Assembly: GCA_026387575.1 (NCBI GenBank)
Contig: JAPLLK010000083.1
Coordinates: 1-35,632, forward strand
DNA from: Nitrospirota bacterium
Lineage (GTDB): Bacteria; Nitrospirota; Thermodesulfovibrionia; Thermodesulfovibrionales; UBA1546
Direction: 5' to 3'
DNA: 35,632 bases
Positions 33,829 to 35,632 of this stretch are shown one piece after another. The position numbers and the translations under genes are program-made. Position 1 is the stretch's first letter. Every line of letters starts with the position of its first letter. The notes beneath the pieces were generated by a model. The model did not search any database. It was not told where the DNA came from and saw nothing but the letters and a program-made list of their open reading frames with translations.

Positions 33829-34996
33829 TAATATTGATAAGGTGATACAGAAGATGACATCTTCTGTCATTCCAGCTTGTCGGGAATCATTCTCCCGATG
33901 CTTCGGGATTCGGAATCGTAAGAAAGATTGCGGACAAGTCGGAATGACAATATATACATTCTTAATACTGTTTCTTTTTGTGTTCCAGTCGTCTTCCTAT
34001 GCAGGCCACTTTGAGCCCCTTAAATCAATCCCCGTGCCTAAAAATAATCCGCAGACACCAGATAAGATAGAACTTGGCAAAAAACTTTTCTTTGACAGAA
34101 GGCTTTCAGGCGACGGCACAATGAGCTGCGCAACATGCCATATGCCGGAACATGCATTCACAGACGGACAGGACATATCGTTAAGCTATCCGACAACAAA
34201 GAACTGGAGGAACTCTCTAACACTGATAAACGCTGCTTTTCAAAAACATCTTTTTCATGATGGAAGGGCTAAATCACTTGAAGAGCAGGCGCTCTTTCCA
34301 TTGATGTCTGCATTTGAGATGAACCAGAACCTTGACTTTGTTGAGGAGGAACTAAGAGTAGTGCCTGAATATGCTGAGGCTTTCAAGAAAATATTTGGAG
34401 GCGAGGTTACACGGGAGAGGATTGCCATGGCCATTGCATCATTTGAAAGGACTTTAATCTCTGTTAATTCACCGCTTGATAAATATCTCAATGGCGACAA
34501 AAAAGCCTTATCACAGGATGCAAAAAAAGGGCTTGAGATATTTAAAGGCAAGGGAAAGTGCGCTGACTGCCACTATGGAGTAAATTTAGCCGACGACAAA
34601 TTCTATGCATTGAATGTACTTGAAAACCCTGCCCTTCTGAATGATCCAAGGGTTACTGCGACAATGAGATTTGTGGCAAAGGTCTATCATTACAAAGACT
34701 ATAAAAACCTCAAGGAAGATCCCGGCAGATACCTGATTACAAAAAAGAAAAAGGACTGGAAAGCTTTCAGGACACCTACATTAAGAGATATCTCAAAGAC
34801 AGGCCCGTACATGCATAACGGAGTATTCAACACTCTTGATGAGGTCGTAGAATTTTTTAACATGGGCGGGGGCAAAGGGAATAAAGTTCTCAAGCCGCTG
34901 GGGTTAACGGATAATGAAAAAAAATACCTGAAGACATTTCTTGTTGAAGCGCTTACAGGAGAGGATATAGTTATAAAATATCCGCAGGTGCCCTGA
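33815..34996 (+). CDS. Di-haem cytochrome c peroxidase (MauG/CcpA family)
   Basis: 393 residues. Reduces hydrogen peroxide in the periplasm with electrons from cytochrome c. Two c-type haem sites: C105-ATC-H109 and C249-ADC-H253, in the usual two-domain layout; also LGKKLFFDRRLSGDGTMSC and TPTLRDISKTGPYMHNGVF, typical of the family. GGAGGAG sits ahead of ATG 33815, inside the end of the selenoprotein gene, so translation is coupled. The signal peptide (TIYTFLILFLFVFQSSSYAG) begins only near residue 44; residues about 17-44 are encoded by a dispersed inverted repeat. ATG 33944 is the alternative start but has no ribosome site. Pairing with a selenoprotein oxidoreductase suggests an oxidative-defence unit. 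Confidence 0.93.
   Translation: MQKNNNIDKVIQKMTSSVIPACRESFSRCFGIRNRKKDCGQVGMTIYTFLILFLFVFQSSSYAGHFEPLKSIPVPKNNPQTPDKIELGKKLFFDRRLSGDGTMSCATCHMPEHAFTDGQDISLSYPTTKNWRNSLTLINAAFQKHLFHDGRAKSLEEQALFPLMSAFEMNQNLDFVEEELRVVPEYAEAFKKIFGGEVTRERIAMAIASFERTLISVNSPLDKYLNGDKKALSQDAKKGLEIFKGKGKCADCHYGVNLADDKFYALNVLENPALLNDPRVTATMRFVAKVYHYKDYKNLKEDPGRYLITKKKKDWKAFRTPTLRDISKTGPYMHNGVFNTLDEVVEFFNMGGGKGNKVLKPLGLTDNEKKYLKTFLVEALTGEDIVIKYPQVP
33865..33949. repeat. Dispersed element with 17-base terminal inverted repeats in the peroxidase leader
   Basis: TGTCATTCCAGCTTGTC at 33865-33881 faces GACAAGTCGGAATGACA at 33933-33949, matching at 15 of 17 positions. Between them lies the hairpin CCCGATGCTTCGGG (33894-33907). 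The 85-base unit looks like a REP or MITE-like palindromic element. It is open in the coding frame and lengthens the N-terminus of the cytochrome c peroxidase by about 28 residues. Confidence 0.75.
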
Positions 34997-35202
34997 GTCT
35001 ACTTATAATACTTTTCTGGAGGCTGTATCTGTCTTTCAGCAATATTAAACTATGTTGCAATAGTGCAAATGTTAGTGCGATATACAAGGACATTATAAAT
35101 TCTTATGCGGGTCTATCCGCCACACTTTGTTGCGACTTCAGCCCCTATTCTGACAGACCCGTGAATCTTGCTTCAATCCAGCCACAGCCTCCCATGGCAT
35201 AG
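34997..35202. other. Intergenic region between convergent genes
   Basis: About 200 bases between the peroxidase stop and the endonuclease Q stop. I found no gene, no perfect terminator hairpin and no recognisable RNA. Weak dyads such as GCGGGTCTATCCGC (35107-35120) are present, without a T tract. Confidence 0.5.
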
Positions 35203-35631
35203 TTAAAACAACCTTGCCTGTCCTTTTGGCTTTTTCCTTTCAACTTCCTCAAATATCTTTATCTTGCCGTACTCTCCGTCAAAGCCGGGCGCTATGCTTA
35301 CCTTTCCTTTTCTCATCCGTGATATTGCCTCTGCAAGCTGAGGAGTGCCTGCGCTTTCAATCTCCTCTACGGTACAGTCCATGAGTATCTTAAATTCATT
35401 TCCGAGACTTTCAAGCAGCTTAAAATACTCATTTCTAACAGCTTTGCTGCTAACGCCTACTTTCACTGTCTCAGAAATAATCTCAGCGAGCGGGATAACG
35501 GAATAAAAAACAGGGGCATTTTTAGGTTTAAATCCGATTTTCCTGTCAGCAAGCTTATCTACCCTGTGCATAACTCCTATTGTCACTTTTTTCCCGCATA
35601 CAGGACATAAATAATTGTTCTTAATTGTCTC
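35203..35631 (-). CDS. Endonuclease Q, C-terminal part (gene continues past the window)
   Basis: 143 codons, open to the window edge, so the N-terminal PHP nuclease domain is outside. The visible part starts with a zinc-knuckle half, LCPVCGKKVTIGVMHRVDKL, then FKPKNAPVFYSVIPLAEII, 'VGVSSKAVRNEYFKLLES', and GFDGEYGKIKIF, matching the C-terminal region of EndoQ-type proteins. EndoQ cuts DNA 5' of deaminated bases (uracil, hypoxanthine) and abasic sites. The last residues are GQARLF; QARLF fits the Q-x-x-L-F pattern of beta-clamp-binding peptides. The family call rests on pattern memory of these motifs, not an alignment. Confidence 0.7.
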   Translation of the reverse strand, partial: ETIKNNYLCPVCGKKVTIGVMHRVDKLADRKIGFKPKNAPVFYSVIPLAEIISETVKVGVSSKAVRNEYFKLLESLGNEFKILMDCTVEEIESAGTPQLAEAISRMRKGKVSIAPGFDGEYGKIKIFEEVERKKPKGQARLF

Positions 35632-35632
35632 T

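Overview
The window reads as a chromosomal segment of a Gram-negative anaerobe or microaerophile. The sequence shows an outer-membrane Omp85/TamB pair, an OmpA-type lipoprotein, a Tat-exported selenocysteine formate dehydrogenase with a HybB/NrfD-type quinone subunit, a di-haem cytochrome c peroxidase, a GAF-GGDEF protein, a MglA remnant and an endonuclease Q. This mix, with moderately AT-rich coding sequence and abundant short dispersed repeats, suggests a Nitrospirota (Thermodesulfovibrionia-like) or deep deltaproteobacterial-type genome. That assignment is inference only; no rRNA or other marker is present.

Layout. 1-3450: the first codons of a leftward amidohydrolase-like gene, then two rightward lipoprotein genes, the second a TPR-CHAT protease. 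3488-5561 (leftward): Nfu-type Fe-S scaffold, N-acetylmuramoyl-L-alanine amidase, EcfT-like membrane protein. 5681-9758 (rightward): SecA, GAF-GGDEF, and the start of a broken mglA. 9820-12513 (leftward): a chorismate-using synthase (PabB/TrpE type) and a dCTP-deaminase/OMP-decarboxylase fusion. 12683-15440 (rightward): a small helical protein, LemA, and two TPM-domain proteins. 15470-25583 (leftward): GlnD, TamB, an Omp85 protein with about seven POTRA domains, and an OmpA-type lipoprotein. 25667-28004 (leftward): IS256-type transposase scrap, HypC, an exported transglutaminase-like protein and a nucleoside-transporter pseudogene. 28119-34996 (rightward): formate dehydrogenase alpha/beta/gamma, a strong terminator, a selenocysteine-containing DsbA-like protein and cytochrome c peroxidase. 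35203-35631 (leftward): the C-terminal part of endonuclease Q.

Three themes stand out. (1) Selenocysteine is used at least twice. The formate dehydrogenase TGA is expected. A second TGA lies in the thioredoxin-type active site (U-P-H-C) of a DsbA-like protein and is followed by a hairpin whose GGTCC loop sits 18 nt after the TGA. Ordinary gene calling would truncate both genes. (2) Short dispersed repeats lie inside open reading frames without breaking them: in the N-terminal leaders of the amidase, a TPM protein and the peroxidase, and internally in the PabB/TrpE enzyme and the transglutaminase. This resembles the protein-inserted palindromic elements known from Rickettsia. (3) Several loci look internally deleted: the Dcd-PyrF joint, an in-frame TAG plus about 29 missing codons in formate dehydrogenase alpha, mglA cut at its P-loop, and a nucleoside transporter with its middle missing. 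Either this genome is shedding sequence or the assembly carries collapse errors; reads across the junctions would decide.
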